Source of the DNA: Pseudomonas sp. Irchel 3E13
GTDB lineage: Bacteria > Pseudomonadota > Gammaproteobacteria > Pseudomonadales > Pseudomonadaceae
Direction: 5' to 3'
DNA length: 64,000 bases
Assembly: GCF_900187455.1 (NCBI RefSeq)
Contig: NZ_FYDX01000001.1
Span: 62,001-126,000 of the forward strand
This document shows positions 1 through 7,964 of this stretch, one piece after another. The notes under the pieces are model-generated. The model ran no database searches. It was given only the letters and a program-made list of their open reading frames with translations, and was not told the DNA's origin. Made by a program: the position numbers and the translations under genes. Each line of letters begins with the position of its first letter. Position 1 is the first letter of the stretch.

Positions 1-575
1 CGCGCTACCCCGGCATCACCCTGGAACTGCTGCTGTCCGATGACGTGGCGGATTTGGTCGAGCAGCGGCTTGACCTTGCGATCCGCCTGGGCAGCGTGAA
101 CTCGCCGGATGTCGTCGCCCGGCGCCTGGCGCCGCATCACCGACTGCTGTGCGCCAGCCCCGAGTACCTGCGGCGCCATGGCGTGCCACGCACCCCGTCC
201 GACCTTGCCCAGCACGCCTGCCTGACCTTCGCCTACACCCGCAGCAACCACCTCTGGCATTTCACTGGTCGCAGTGAAGAAAGCGTGCGGGTCAGCGGTC
301 CGTTGCGGGCCAACAACTCATTGGTGCTGCGTGAGGCCGCGCTGAATGGCATGGGCTTGCTGCTGATCGCCGACTGGCTGGTGGGCAAGGACATCGACGC
401 CGGCCGGTTGCAGATCGTGTTGCCGGAGTGGAAGGCCCACGTGAACAGCGAAGACAGCGGCGTGTATGCGGTGTACCTGCCGAATCGACGCAACTCGAAG
501 AAAGTGCGGGCGTTCGTCGAATTCTTCGCCGAGCATTTTGGTGAGCCGCCGTATTGGGGGCATTCCGCTGGGTGA
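1..575 (+). CDS. LysR-family regulator, C-terminal part (5' end outside window)
   Basis: The reading frame is open from base 3 to a TGA at 573-575. It encodes about 190 residues of a LysR substrate-binding domain, and the DNA-binding N-terminus lies left of the window. Visible family features are the RLDLAIRLG and RRLAPHHRLLCASPEYL segments of the first lobe and the NGMGLLLIADWLV stretch of the second, typical of the CrgA/DsdC-like group of Pseudomonas LysR proteins. The effector and target cannot be told from this fragment. It converges with the next LysR gene, leaving a 36-bp gap. Confidence 0.85.
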   Translation, partial: RYPGITLELLLSDDVADLVEQRLDLAIRLGSVNSPDVVARRLAPHHRLLCASPEYLRRHGVPRTPSDLAQHACLTFAYTRSNHLWHFTGRSEESVRVSGPLRANNSLVLREAALNGMGLLLIADWLVGKDIDAGRLQIVLPEWKAHVNSEDSGVYAVYLPNRRNSKKVRAFVEFFAEHFGEPPYWGHSAG

Positions 576-611
576 TGTGTTGCTTGCCAGCGATGCGCCT
601 GTCGTTGCCCG

Positions 612-1529
612 TCAAGCCATCAAAATACCAATCAACACCTGCGTCGGCCCGCTCAACTCGACACCCCGCCGCGTCACCACTTCATACGGCTCGCTGCGCG
701 ACAGCAACTGCAGCGGCAACTTCACCAGCATGCCGTGCTCCACCGCCACCTTGGCCACATCCCACGGCATCACCGCGAGCAATCCCGTGTCCTGGCGCAA
801 CAGCGACAAGGTGGTGAAGGTGGATGAGGTTTCGATCGGGTACTGCGGAAAGTTCAACCCGGCCTCGCGGAACTCGCGTTCCAGGGTCAGGCGCAGGGGC
901 ATGTTCACCGGGAACACCACCCAGCGCGAATCCGCCAGTTGCGTAAGGCTCAGGGTTTCGCTGCCGGCCAACGGGTGCGTCGGGTTCGCCACCAGCACCA
1001 GTTGTTCCTGATGCTTGACCCGGCTGTCGTAGGCGTCCGGCCGCCGGCTGACGCTGGTCCGGCAGATCACCACGTCCAGCCGGCCCTGGTCGAGCAGGCT
1101 GAGCAGGCGGTCGCTGGTGTCCTCGACCACCGTCACCGACAGGTCCGGCTGGCTTTCGCGCAAGTGCGCCAGGCCCTCCACCAGCATCGGCACGGCGCCC
1201 ATGATGGTGCCGACCGACAAGCGCCCGCCATGGCCTTGGAGAATCCCCAGCATTTCTTCGCGCAAATGCGCCAGGTCGGTATTGATCAGGCGCGCGTAAC
1301 GCACCACGCAACGCCCCAGGTCATTGGCTTCCAGGCCCTTGCTGGTGCGCTCGAACAGCACCGCGCCGAGGGTCGATTCGATTTCGTTGAGGGCTTTGGT
1401 CGCACCGGGCTGGGTGATGGACATGGCCTCGGCGGCTTTGTGGATCGAGCCCAGTTCGTCGAGGCTGATAAGCAGGCGCAACTGACGCAGGCGCAGGCGT
1501 GAAGCCATGGAACTCAAGGAAGGCAGCAT
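612..1529 (-). CDS. LysR-family regulator divergent from sugar-acid operon
   Basis: Up to 305 residues, normal LysR length. The N-terminal winged HTH is clear (LRQLRLLISLDELGSIHKAA, then SITQPGATKALNEIE), followed by a two-lobe effector domain. It resembles the GbpR-like subgroup that controls sugar or aromatic-acid genes. The outer ATG is given; an inner ATG at 1508 (MASRLRLRQL) fits the family N-terminus equally well, and neither has a good Shine-Dalgarno. It is transcribed away from the FAH/UxaA/aldehyde-dehydrogenase operon starting at 1641, the usual layout of a LysR regulator and its target. That control is inferred from position only. Confidence 0.9.
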   Translation of the reverse strand: MLPSLSSMASRLRLRQLRLLISLDELGSIHKAAEAMSITQPGATKALNEIESTLGAVLFERTSKGLEANDLGRCVVRYARLINTDLAHLREEMLGILQGHGGRLSVGTIMGAVPMLVEGLAHLRESQPDLSVTVVEDTSDRLLSLLDQGRLDVVICRTSVSRRPDAYDSRVKHQEQLVLVANPTHPLAGSETLSLTQLADSRWVVFPVNMPLRLTLEREFREAGLNFPQYPIETSSTFTTLSLLRQDTGLLAVMPWDVAKVAVEHGMLVKLPLQLLSRSEPYEVVTRRGVELSGPTQVLIGILMA

Positions 1530-1640
1530 AGGGGATCACTAAAAGTTATCACGGGGTAAACAGCTCTCATTAGGCAGCATCGCCCGGGAAAATTAAAGTG
1601 GCCCTCAGACGATCCTCCACAAGAACAAACAGGAGCCCTC
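1530..1640. promoter_or_regulatory. Divergent promoter/operator region of LysR gene and sugar-acid operon
   Basis: This 111-bp spacer separates the divergent LysR gene from the operon. It contains a direct repeat ATCAC at 1535-1539 and 1548-1552 flanking an AT-rich core (TAAAAGTT), a plausible LysR contact site. The AGGAG ahead of the 1641 ATG is the ribosome site of the operon's first gene. No confident -35/-10 pair was assigned. Confidence 0.4.
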
Positions 1641-2639
1641 ATGCGCCTGATCCAATTCGAGACTGCACAAGCCAAACGCCATGTTGGCGTGGTCGAAGGC
1701 GACCTGATCCAGGTTGTGCGCAATACCTCCCACATGCGTGAACTGGCCCTCGCCGCCATCCGTAACCAGCGCAGCCTGAGCGCCGAGGTTCTGGAGCGCG
1801 GGCTGGACAGCAGTACTGAAAGTTATTCCCTGGTTCTGGCCGAGTGCCGCGTGCTGCCGCCGCTGGATCACGAAGACCCGGCTCACTGCCTGATCAGCGG
1901 CACCGGTCTGACCCACCTGGGCAGCGCCTCGACCCGCGACAAGATGCACCAGCAGAAAATCGATGACGCCGCCGCCCTGACCGACACCGCGCGGATGTTC
2001 CAGTGGGGCATCGACGGTGGCCGTCCCGCCGCCGGCACCGTGGGCGCGCAGCCAGAATGGTTCTACAAGGGCGACGGTTCCACGGTCGTCCGTCCGGGGC
2101 AGGCATTCCAGAGCCCTGTGTTCGCCGAAGACGCCGGCGAGGAACCGGAACTGGCCGGCCTCTACGTGATCGGAGATGATGGCCAGCCTTACCGCCTGGG
2201 TTTCGCCGTCGGCAACGAGTTTTCCGACCATGTCATGGAGCGCCGCAGCTACCTGTACCTCGCCCATTCGAAACTGCGTAACTGCTCGTATGGCCCGGAA
2301 TTGCGGGTCGGCGAGCTGCCCCGCCACCTGGAAGGCACCAGCCGGATTCGCCGTGGCGACACCGTGTTGTGGGAAAAACCTTTTCTCAGCGGCGAAGACA
2401 ACATGTGCCACTCGCTGGAGAACCTGGAGTATCACCACTTCAAGTACGGCCAGTTCCTCCGTCCTGGCGACGTGCATATCCATTTCTTCGGCACCGCGAC
2501 CCTGTCGTTCGCCGACCAGATCAAGACCGTCGAAGGCGATGTGTTCGAGATCAGCCTGAGCGAGTTCGGCGCGCCACTGCGCAACAGCGTTGCCCGTGCC
2601 GCCGAGCCGCTGGAACCGGGCGCCGTGAAGCCTCTCTGA
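1641..2639 (+). CDS. FAH-superfamily protein, AraD1/GguC type (probable 2-keto-3-deoxy sugar-acid dehydratase)
   Basis: 332 residues of the AraD1/GguC branch of the fumarylacetoacetate hydrolase superfamily. The C-terminal half carries FAH-like features: LYVIGDDGQPYRLGFAVGNE followed by an acid-rich metal site and GDVHIHFFGTATLSF near the end. Archaeal FAH-family KdaD converts 2-keto-3-deoxy-D-arabinonate to 2-oxoglutarate semialdehyde. The operon also encodes an aldonate/aldarate dehydratase (4062) and an oxoglutarate-semialdehyde dehydrogenase (5649), so the same second dehydration is the most economical role here. That is inference, and hydrolase activity on a diketo acid is the alternative. 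AGGAG precedes the ATG at good spacing. Confidence 0.85.
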   Translation: MRLIQFETAQAKRHVGVVEGDLIQVVRNTSHMRELALAAIRNQRSLSAEVLERGLDSSTESYSLVLAECRVLPPLDHEDPAHCLISGTGLTHLGSASTRDKMHQQKIDDAAALTDTARMFQWGIDGGRPAAGTVGAQPEWFYKGDGSTVVRPGQAFQSPVFAEDAGEEPELAGLYVIGDDGQPYRLGFAVGNEFSDHVMERRSYLYLAHSKLRNCSYGPELRVGELPRHLEGTSRIRRGDTVLWEKPFLSGEDNMCHSLENLEYHHFKYGQFLRPGDVHIHFFGTATLSFADQIKTVEGDVFEISLSEFGAPLRNSVARAAEPLEPGAVKPL

Positions 2640-2706
2640 CCCGGCGCATGTGAAGCAGGCGCAGGGAGGCGCCGCCCCGGCATTTCATAACAACCATAAG
2701 AGTGAG

Positions 2707-4032
2707 ATGAGCATGAAGAACAGCCCCTATCCGGCGGCCCCCTCGCCCGCCCTCGCCGCCACTGACAGCGCTCGCCCGACCACCGTGCGCTGGCGCATTT
2801 TCCTGATCCTGCTGTTGCTGGCGGCGATCAACTACATCGACCGCGCCTCGCTGTCGGTCGCGCTACCGCTGATTTCCGCCGAGTTCGAACTGACCCCGGC
2901 CCTGGAAGGCCTGATCCTCAGCGCCTTCTTCTGGTCCTACGCGCTGATGCAGATCCCCAGCGGCATGCTGCTGGACCGCTTCCAGGTGCGCAATATCGTC
3001 GGTGTCGCCACTGTCGGCTGGGGTGCGTTCCAGGCGCTGGGCGGTTTCGCGCACAACTGGATCACCCTGCTGATCACCCGCATCGGCCTGGGTGTCGCCG
3101 AGTCGCCGATCATGCCCGCCGGCGCCAAGCTCAACGGCGCCTGGCTGACCCCCAACGAGCGTGGCCGTGGCGCCACCCTGGTGGACGGCGGCGCGCCGCT
3201 GGGCACCGCGTTCGGCGCGATCATCATTGCCGGCCTGATCACCTGGTTCGATTCCTGGCGCATCGCCTTCTTCATCGCCGGTGTCGGCACCGTCGTGGTG
3301 GGGATCTGGGCCTGGTGGTACATCCGCAACCACCCGAGCGAACACCCGCAAGTCAACAAGGCCGAGCTGGACTACATCACCCAGGCCAACGACGCCGCGA
3401 GCAAGAACAACGGCAACCGCAAGGCCGTGCTCAAGGAACTGCTGAAAAGCCGTTCGGTGCTGTGCATGTTCGCCGGCTACGCCTGCTACAACAGCGTGTT
3501 CTACGGCCTGCTGACCTGGATGCCGAGCTACCTGCACCAGGCCCACAACCTTGATATCAAAGCCATGGGTGGCGCGACCTTCCTGATCTTCATGTGCGGC
3601 TTCGTCGGCGAACTGATCGGCGGCTGGGTCGCCGACAAATGGAAAACCAATGGCGGCCAGCCAAACACCGTGATGCGCAGCATGTTCGCCGGCTCCGCCG
3701 CCGTCGCCGCGCTGTGCATCCTGTTGGTGGCCTACACCCCGGATGCCGCGCGGGTCATCGCCCTGCTCTGCGTCGCCCTGTTCTTCATCCGCTGGTGCGG
3801 CATGTACTGGTGCCTGCCGGCAATCCTCGGCGGCAAGTCCAAGGCCGGCGTGCTGGGTGGCAGCATGAACTTCTGCGGCAACATGGTCGGCGTCATCGTA
3901 CCGATCCTGATCGGCCTGATCGTGCAGTTCACCGGTTCCTACTTCCTGGCCTTGATCTTCTTCGTGGTCATGGCTTTCGGCCTGATGCTGTTCTCCGGCC
4001 TGATCGACTATCGCGAGCGCGGGCTGGCCTGA
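2707..4032 (+). CDS. MFS transporter, anion:cation symporter (hexuronate/galactarate type)
   Basis: About 441 residues with twelve predicted membrane segments. It has the ACS-family start of helix 1 (AAINYIDRASLSVALPLI) and the RIGLGVAESPIMPAGAKL segment seen in glucarate, galactarate and hexuronate importers. The inner-membrane protein probably brings in the sugar acid degraded by its neighbours. The ATG at 2707 was chosen over 2650 because the extra N-terminal residues are not family-like; 2713 is also possible. It lies 67 bp after the FAH gene and 29 bp before the dehydratase, so co-transcription is likely. The exact substrate is not readable from sequence. Confidence 0.88.
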   Translation: MSMKNSPYPAAPSPALAATDSARPTTVRWRIFLILLLLAAINYIDRASLSVALPLISAEFELTPALEGLILSAFFWSYALMQIPSGMLLDRFQVRNIVGVATVGWGAFQALGGFAHNWITLLITRIGLGVAESPIMPAGAKLNGAWLTPNERGRGATLVDGGAPLGTAFGAIIIAGLITWFDSWRIAFFIAGVGTVVVGIWAWWYIRNHPSEHPQVNKAELDYITQANDAASKNNGNRKAVLKELLKSRSVLCMFAGYACYNSVFYGLLTWMPSYLHQAHNLDIKAMGGATFLIFMCGFVGELIGGWVADKWKTNGGQPNTVMRSMFAGSAAVAALCILLVAYTPDAARVIALLCVALFFIRWCGMYWCLPAILGGKSKAGVLGGSMNFCGNMVGVIVPILIGLIVQFTGSYFLALIFFVVMAFGLMLFSGLIDYRERGLA

Positions 4033-4061
4033 GCCCCCGCTGTATTTCTGAGGTAACCGCC

Positions 4062-5615
4062 ATGCAACTCATTACAAGAACAGGCAGTGAAAGCGCTGCC
4101 AACGCCGTGATCCGCCTCAACCCGCTGGACGACGTGCTGATCGCCCGCCAACCGCTGCCCGCGGGCCTGGAACTGGAAGAAGGCCTGCGCGTACTGGCGC
4201 CGATCCCGGCCGGGCACAAGGTCGCCGCCCGCGCCATCGCCGCCGGCCAGCCGCTGCGCCGCTACGGGCAGATCATCGGCTTTGCCAGCCAGGCCATCGC
4301 CGCCGGTGAACACGTTCACGTACATAACCTGGCGATGGGCGACTTCGCCCGTGATTACGCCTTCGGCGTCGATGCCAAGGGCGTGCAGGCGCCGACCGGC
4401 GACACCTTCATGGGCATCGTCCGCGCCGATGGCCGGGTCGCCACGCGCAATTACATCGGCATCCTCACCTCGGTGAACTGCTCGGCGACAGTGGCCCGCG
4501 CCATCGCCGACCATTTCCGCCGCGACATCCACCCCGAAGCCCTGGCGGCCTACCCGAACGTCGACGGCGTGGTCGCCCTGACCCACGGCGTCGGCTGCGC
4601 GGTGGACCCGGGCGGCGAAGCCCTGGCCATGCTGCAACGCACCCTCGGCGGTTACGCGGTACACGCCAACTTCGCCTCGGTGCTGATGATCGGCCTGGGC
4701 TGCGAAACCAACCAGATTCCCGACCTGCTGGCGGCCCAGGGCCTGGAAAGCAGCAACGCCCTGCGCACCTTCACCATCCAGGGCACCGGCGGCACCTCGA
4801 AGACCATCGCCAGCGGCATCGCCCAGGTCAAATCGCTGCTGGCCGAGGCCAACCGCGTCGAGCGCGAGCCGGTCAGCGTTCGCCACCTCACCGTCGGCCT
4901 GCAATGCGGCGGCTCAGACGGCTACTCGGGCATCACCGCCAACCCGGCGCTGGGCAACGCGGTGGACCGCCTGGTGGCCGCCGGCGGCACCGCGATCCTC
5001 TCGGAAACCCCGGAAATCTATGGCGCCGAGCACCTGCTGACCCGCCGTGCAGTCAGCCAGCAGGTCGGCGAGAAACTCATCGCCCGCATCCAGTGGTGGG
5101 AAGCCTACTGCGAGCGTATGGGCGCCGAGTTGAACAACAACCCGTCCGCCGGCAACAAGGCCGGGGGGCTGACCACCATCCTGGAGAAATCCCTCGGCGC
5201 CGTGGCCAAGGCCGGCTCCAGCGATCTGGTCGACGTCTACGAGTACGCCGAGCCGGTGCGCGCCCACGGCCTGGTGTTCATGGACACCCCCGGCTACGAC
5301 CCGATCTCCGCCACCGGCCAGGTCGCCGGCGGCGCCAACCTGATCGCCTTCACCACCGGCCGCGGCTCGGCCTACGGCTGCGCGCCCTCGCCGTCGATCA
5401 AGCTGGCGACCAACACCCGCCTCTGGGAAACCCAGGAGGAAGACATGGACGTCAACTGCGGCGGCATCGCCGACGGCAGCATGACCATCGAAGAGCGCGG
5501 CGAGCACATCTACCGCCTGATGCTGAGCATCGCCTCGGGCGAGCGCAGCAAGAGCGAACAGCACGGCTACGGGCAGAACGAATTCGTGCCGTGGCAGATC
5601 GGCGCCATCACCTGA
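4062..5615 (+). CDS. UxaA/GarD-family sugar-acid dehydratase (altronate/galactarate dehydratase family)
   Basis: 517 residues, the full length of UxaA/GarD enzymes. An N-terminal SAF-like domain (about 1-100, VLAPIPAGHKVAARAI) is followed by the large catalytic domain with NYIGILTSVNCSATVARAI, a THGVGCAVDPGG cysteine motif, GLGCETNQIPDLL, LQCGGSDGYSGITANPALG and NCGGIADGSMTIEERG. These iron-dependent enzymes remove water from altronate, galactarate or related acids to give 2-keto-3-deoxy products. GAGG lies upstream of the ATG. An in-frame extension back to 3594 overlaps the transporter and is spurious. The family is known for promiscuity, so D-arabinonate or similar pentonates are as likely as galactarate. 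Confidence 0.9.
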   Translation: MQLITRTGSESAANAVIRLNPLDDVLIARQPLPAGLELEEGLRVLAPIPAGHKVAARAIAAGQPLRRYGQIIGFASQAIAAGEHVHVHNLAMGDFARDYAFGVDAKGVQAPTGDTFMGIVRADGRVATRNYIGILTSVNCSATVARAIADHFRRDIHPEALAAYPNVDGVVALTHGVGCAVDPGGEALAMLQRTLGGYAVHANFASVLMIGLGCETNQIPDLLAAQGLESSNALRTFTIQGTGGTSKTIASGIAQVKSLLAEANRVEREPVSVRHLTVGLQCGGSDGYSGITANPALGNAVDRLVAAGGTAILSETPEIYGAEHLLTRRAVSQQVGEKLIARIQWWEAYCERMGAELNNNPSAGNKAGGLTTILEKSLGAVAKAGSSDLVDVYEYAEPVRAHGLVFMDTPGYDPISATGQVAGGANLIAFTTGRGSAYGCAPSPSIKLATNTRLWETQEEDMDVNCGGIADGSMTIEERGEHIYRLMLSIASGERSKSEQHGYGQNEFVPWQIGAIT

Positions 5616-5648
5616 TTTCCTTGTTTTTACCTGATTACGGAGACCCCA

Positions 5649-7220
5649 ATGACCTCGATCCTCGGTCACAACTACATCGGCGGCCAGCGCTCGGCCCAAG
5701 GCGACACCTGGCTACACAGCCTCGACGCCAGCACCGGCGAGCCGCTGCCGCACCGGTTCAGCCAGGCCACCGAGGCGCAAGTGGATGCCGCGGCCAGGGC
5801 GGCCAGCGCCGCCTTCCCGATCTACCGCAACCTGAGCGCCGCCACACGCGCGGACTTCCTCGACGCCATCGCTGACGAACTCGACGCCCTGGGCGACGAC
5901 TTCGTCGCCACCGTATGCCGCGAGACTGCGTTGCCTGCCGGGCGGATCCAGGGCGAGCGCGGTCGCACCAGCGGCCAGATGCGCCTGTTCGCCAAGGTCT
6001 TGCGCCGCGGTGACTTCTACGGCGCACGCATCGACCACGCGCTGCCCGAGCGCCAGCCGCTGCCGCGCCCGGACCTGCGTCAATACCGCATCGGCGTCGG
6101 CCCGGTTGCGGTGTTTGGCGCCAGCAACTTCCCGCTGGCGTTTTCCACCGCCGGCGGTGACACCGCTTCCGCGCTGGCCGCCGGCTGCCCGGTGGTGTTC
6201 AAGGCCCACAGCGGCCATATGGCGACAGCCGAATGGGTCGCCGATGCGATCCTGCGCGCCGCCGAGCGCACCGGCATGCCAGCGGGCGTGTTCAACATGA
6301 TTTATGGCGGTGGCGTGGGCGAATGGCTGGTCAAGCATCCGGCAATCCAGGCCGTGGGCTTCACTGGTTCGCTCAAGGGCGGCAACGCCCTGTGCCGCAT
6401 GGCCGCCGAACGGGCGCAGCCGATCCCGGTGTTTGCCGAGATGTCCAGCATCAACCCGGTGATCCTTCTGCCGGATGCCCTTCAAGCCCGTGGCACCACC
6501 ATCGCCCGCGAACTCAGCGGCTCGGTGACGCTTGGCTGCGGCCAGTTTTGCACCAATCCCGGGCTGATCCTCGGCCTGCGTTCGCCGGCGTTCAGCGCGT
6601 TCATCGAACAGTTCGCGGCGCACATGGCTGACCAACCGGCGCAGACCATGCTCAATGCCGGCACCCTGGCCAGCTACCGCAAGGGGCTGGAGCATCTGCA
6701 CGGTCACTCCGGCATTCGGCATTTGGCCGGCGCCGTGCAAACCGGCACGCAGGCGCAACCGCAGTTGTTCCAGGCGGATGTCAGTCTGCTGCTGAACGGC
6801 GATGAGCTGTTGCAGGAAGAAGTGTTCGGCCCGGCCACGCTGGTGATCGAAGTCGAAGATCAGACGCAACTGAGCGCCGCCATCCAGGCCCTGCGCGGGC
6901 AACTGACCGCCACGCTGATCGGTGAGCCGGACGAACTGCGCACCTATGGCTGGCTGAGTGAGTTGCTGCTGGAAAAAGTCGGTCGGGTCTTGCTCAACGG
7001 CTATCCGACCGGTGTCGAGGTCTGTGATGCGATGGTTCACGGTGGTCCGTATCCGGCCACCTCGGATGCCCGTGGCACATCGGTTGGTACGCTGGCCATC
7101 GATCGTTTCCTGCGGCCGGTGTGTTTCCAGAACTACCCCGGTGAGCTGCTGCCTGCCGCGTTGCAGGATGCCAATCCGCTGGGCATTCCGCGCCTGGTGA
7201 ATGGCGAACACAGCCGCTAG
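5649..7220 (+). CDS. 2-oxoglutarate-semialdehyde (2,5-dioxopentanoate) dehydrogenase, NADP+-type
   Basis: 523 residues, the length of the NADP-dependent alpha-ketoglutaric-semialdehyde dehydrogenase group. Visible are the cofactor-domain segment FGASNFPLAFSTAGGDTASALAAG, the catalytic glutamate region VPVFAEMSSINPV, and the catalytic cysteine C301 in TLGCGQFCTNPG. It would oxidise the semialdehyde made by the two upstream enzymes to 2-oxoglutarate, feeding the TCA cycle. It starts 33 bp after the dehydratase with GGAG before the ATG. Assignment to the family is strong; the substrate is supported by operon context. Confidence 0.9.
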   Translation: MTSILGHNYIGGQRSAQGDTWLHSLDASTGEPLPHRFSQATEAQVDAAARAASAAFPIYRNLSAATRADFLDAIADELDALGDDFVATVCRETALPAGRIQGERGRTSGQMRLFAKVLRRGDFYGARIDHALPERQPLPRPDLRQYRIGVGPVAVFGASNFPLAFSTAGGDTASALAAGCPVVFKAHSGHMATAEWVADAILRAAERTGMPAGVFNMIYGGGVGEWLVKHPAIQAVGFTGSLKGGNALCRMAAERAQPIPVFAEMSSINPVILLPDALQARGTTIARELSGSVTLGCGQFCTNPGLILGLRSPAFSAFIEQFAAHMADQPAQTMLNAGTLASYRKGLEHLHGHSGIRHLAGAVQTGTQAQPQLFQADVSLLLNGDELLQEEVFGPATLVIEVEDQTQLSAAIQALRGQLTATLIGEPDELRTYGWLSELLLEKVGRVLLNGYPTGVEVCDAMVHGGPYPATSDARGTSVGTLAIDRFLRPVCFQNYPGELLPAALQDANPLGIPRLVNGEHSR

Positions 7221-7505
7221 GTAGCGTTGAGTTCGGAGCTGGGGCTTAGCCGTCCGAGACGGCGAGCTGCCGGCCCCTATCGAGTCGACAATCTCGCAAC
7301 ATTGTCTCCCCTTCAAAATCTCCCCAAACCTCCTCCCTCAAGCGGGCTTGCGCCAGCCATGGAATACCGTTCGGTTCCATGAGCTGGATGCAGCGAATGG
7401 CTTTTGCAGCCTTGTGCTAGCGTTTCTGGTTTGGGCCACGCGCCTGTGCGTGGCACCTGCCTATAAGAAAACCAAGACATCAACCGACTGATTAGCAGGT
7501 GAACC
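7221..7505. other. Intergenic region between sugar-acid and molybdenum-hydroxylase operons
   Basis: This 285-bp stretch has no credible ORF. It contains two perfect inverted repeats, CATGGAA/TTCCATG (7358-7364 with 7375-7381) and GCCACGC/GCGTGGC (7435-7441 with 7448-7454). Neither is followed by a T-run, so neither is a classical intrinsic terminator. The promoter of the next operon must lie here. AGGTGA at the right end is the ribosome site for the 7506 ATG. Confidence 0.5.
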
Positions 7506-7964
7506 ATGGAGCTACGAATCAACCAGAAGACCTTTCAGGTCGAGGCTGACGCCGATACGCCCCTGTTGTGGGTGATCCGCGACGACCTGGGACTGACCGG
7601 GACCAAATACGGCTGCGGACTGGCCCAGTGCGGGGCCTGTTCGGTTTTGGTGGACGGCAACGTGGTGCGCTCCTGCGTCACCCCGGTGGCGGCGGTGAGC
7701 GGGCGCGAGGTGACCACCATCGAAGCCATCGAGGCCGACGAGGTGGGCAAGCGCGTGGTGGCGGCCTGGGTCGAACACCAGGTGGCCCAGTGCGGTTACT
7801 GCCAGTCCGGGCAAGTAATGGCGGCGACCGCGTTGCTCAAGCACACGGCGAAACCGAGCGATGCGCAGATCGACGCGGCCATGGTCAACCTGTGTCGCTG
7901 CGGCACCTACAACGCCATCCATGCCGCCGTGCATGACCTGGCCACGCAACAGGAGAATGTCTGA
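7506..7964 (+). CDS. [2Fe-2S] subunit of a xanthine-dehydrogenase-family molybdenum hydroxylase (IorA/CoxS type)
   Basis: 152 residues, typical small-subunit size. The N-terminal plant-type ferredoxin motif ([17 protein letters not shown]) and the second all-helical [2Fe-2S] site (CGYCQSGQV, then NLCRCGTY) are intact. It passes electrons from the molybdopterin subunit, probably to the cytochrome encoded downstream. Its TGA overlaps the ATG of the large subunit by one base (TGATG), implying translational coupling. It has no signal peptide of its own, so it would be co-exported with the Tat-signalled large subunit. Isoquinoline oxidoreductase and aldehyde oxidoreductases are the nearest known types. 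Confidence 0.93.
   Translation: MELRINQKTFQVEADADTPLLWVIRDDLGLTGTKYGCGLAQCGACSVLVDGNVVRSCVTPVAAVSGREVTTIEAIEADEVGKRVVAAWVEHQVAQCGYCQSGQVMAATALLKHTAKPSDAQIDAAMVNLCRCGTYNAIHAAVHDLATQQENV

Noticed and set aside
3594..4061. Upstream in-frame extension of the UxaA/GarD gene
   Set aside because: It overlaps the transporter gene and is Arg/Pro-rich; the ATG at 4062 has its own ribosome site and the family N-terminus.
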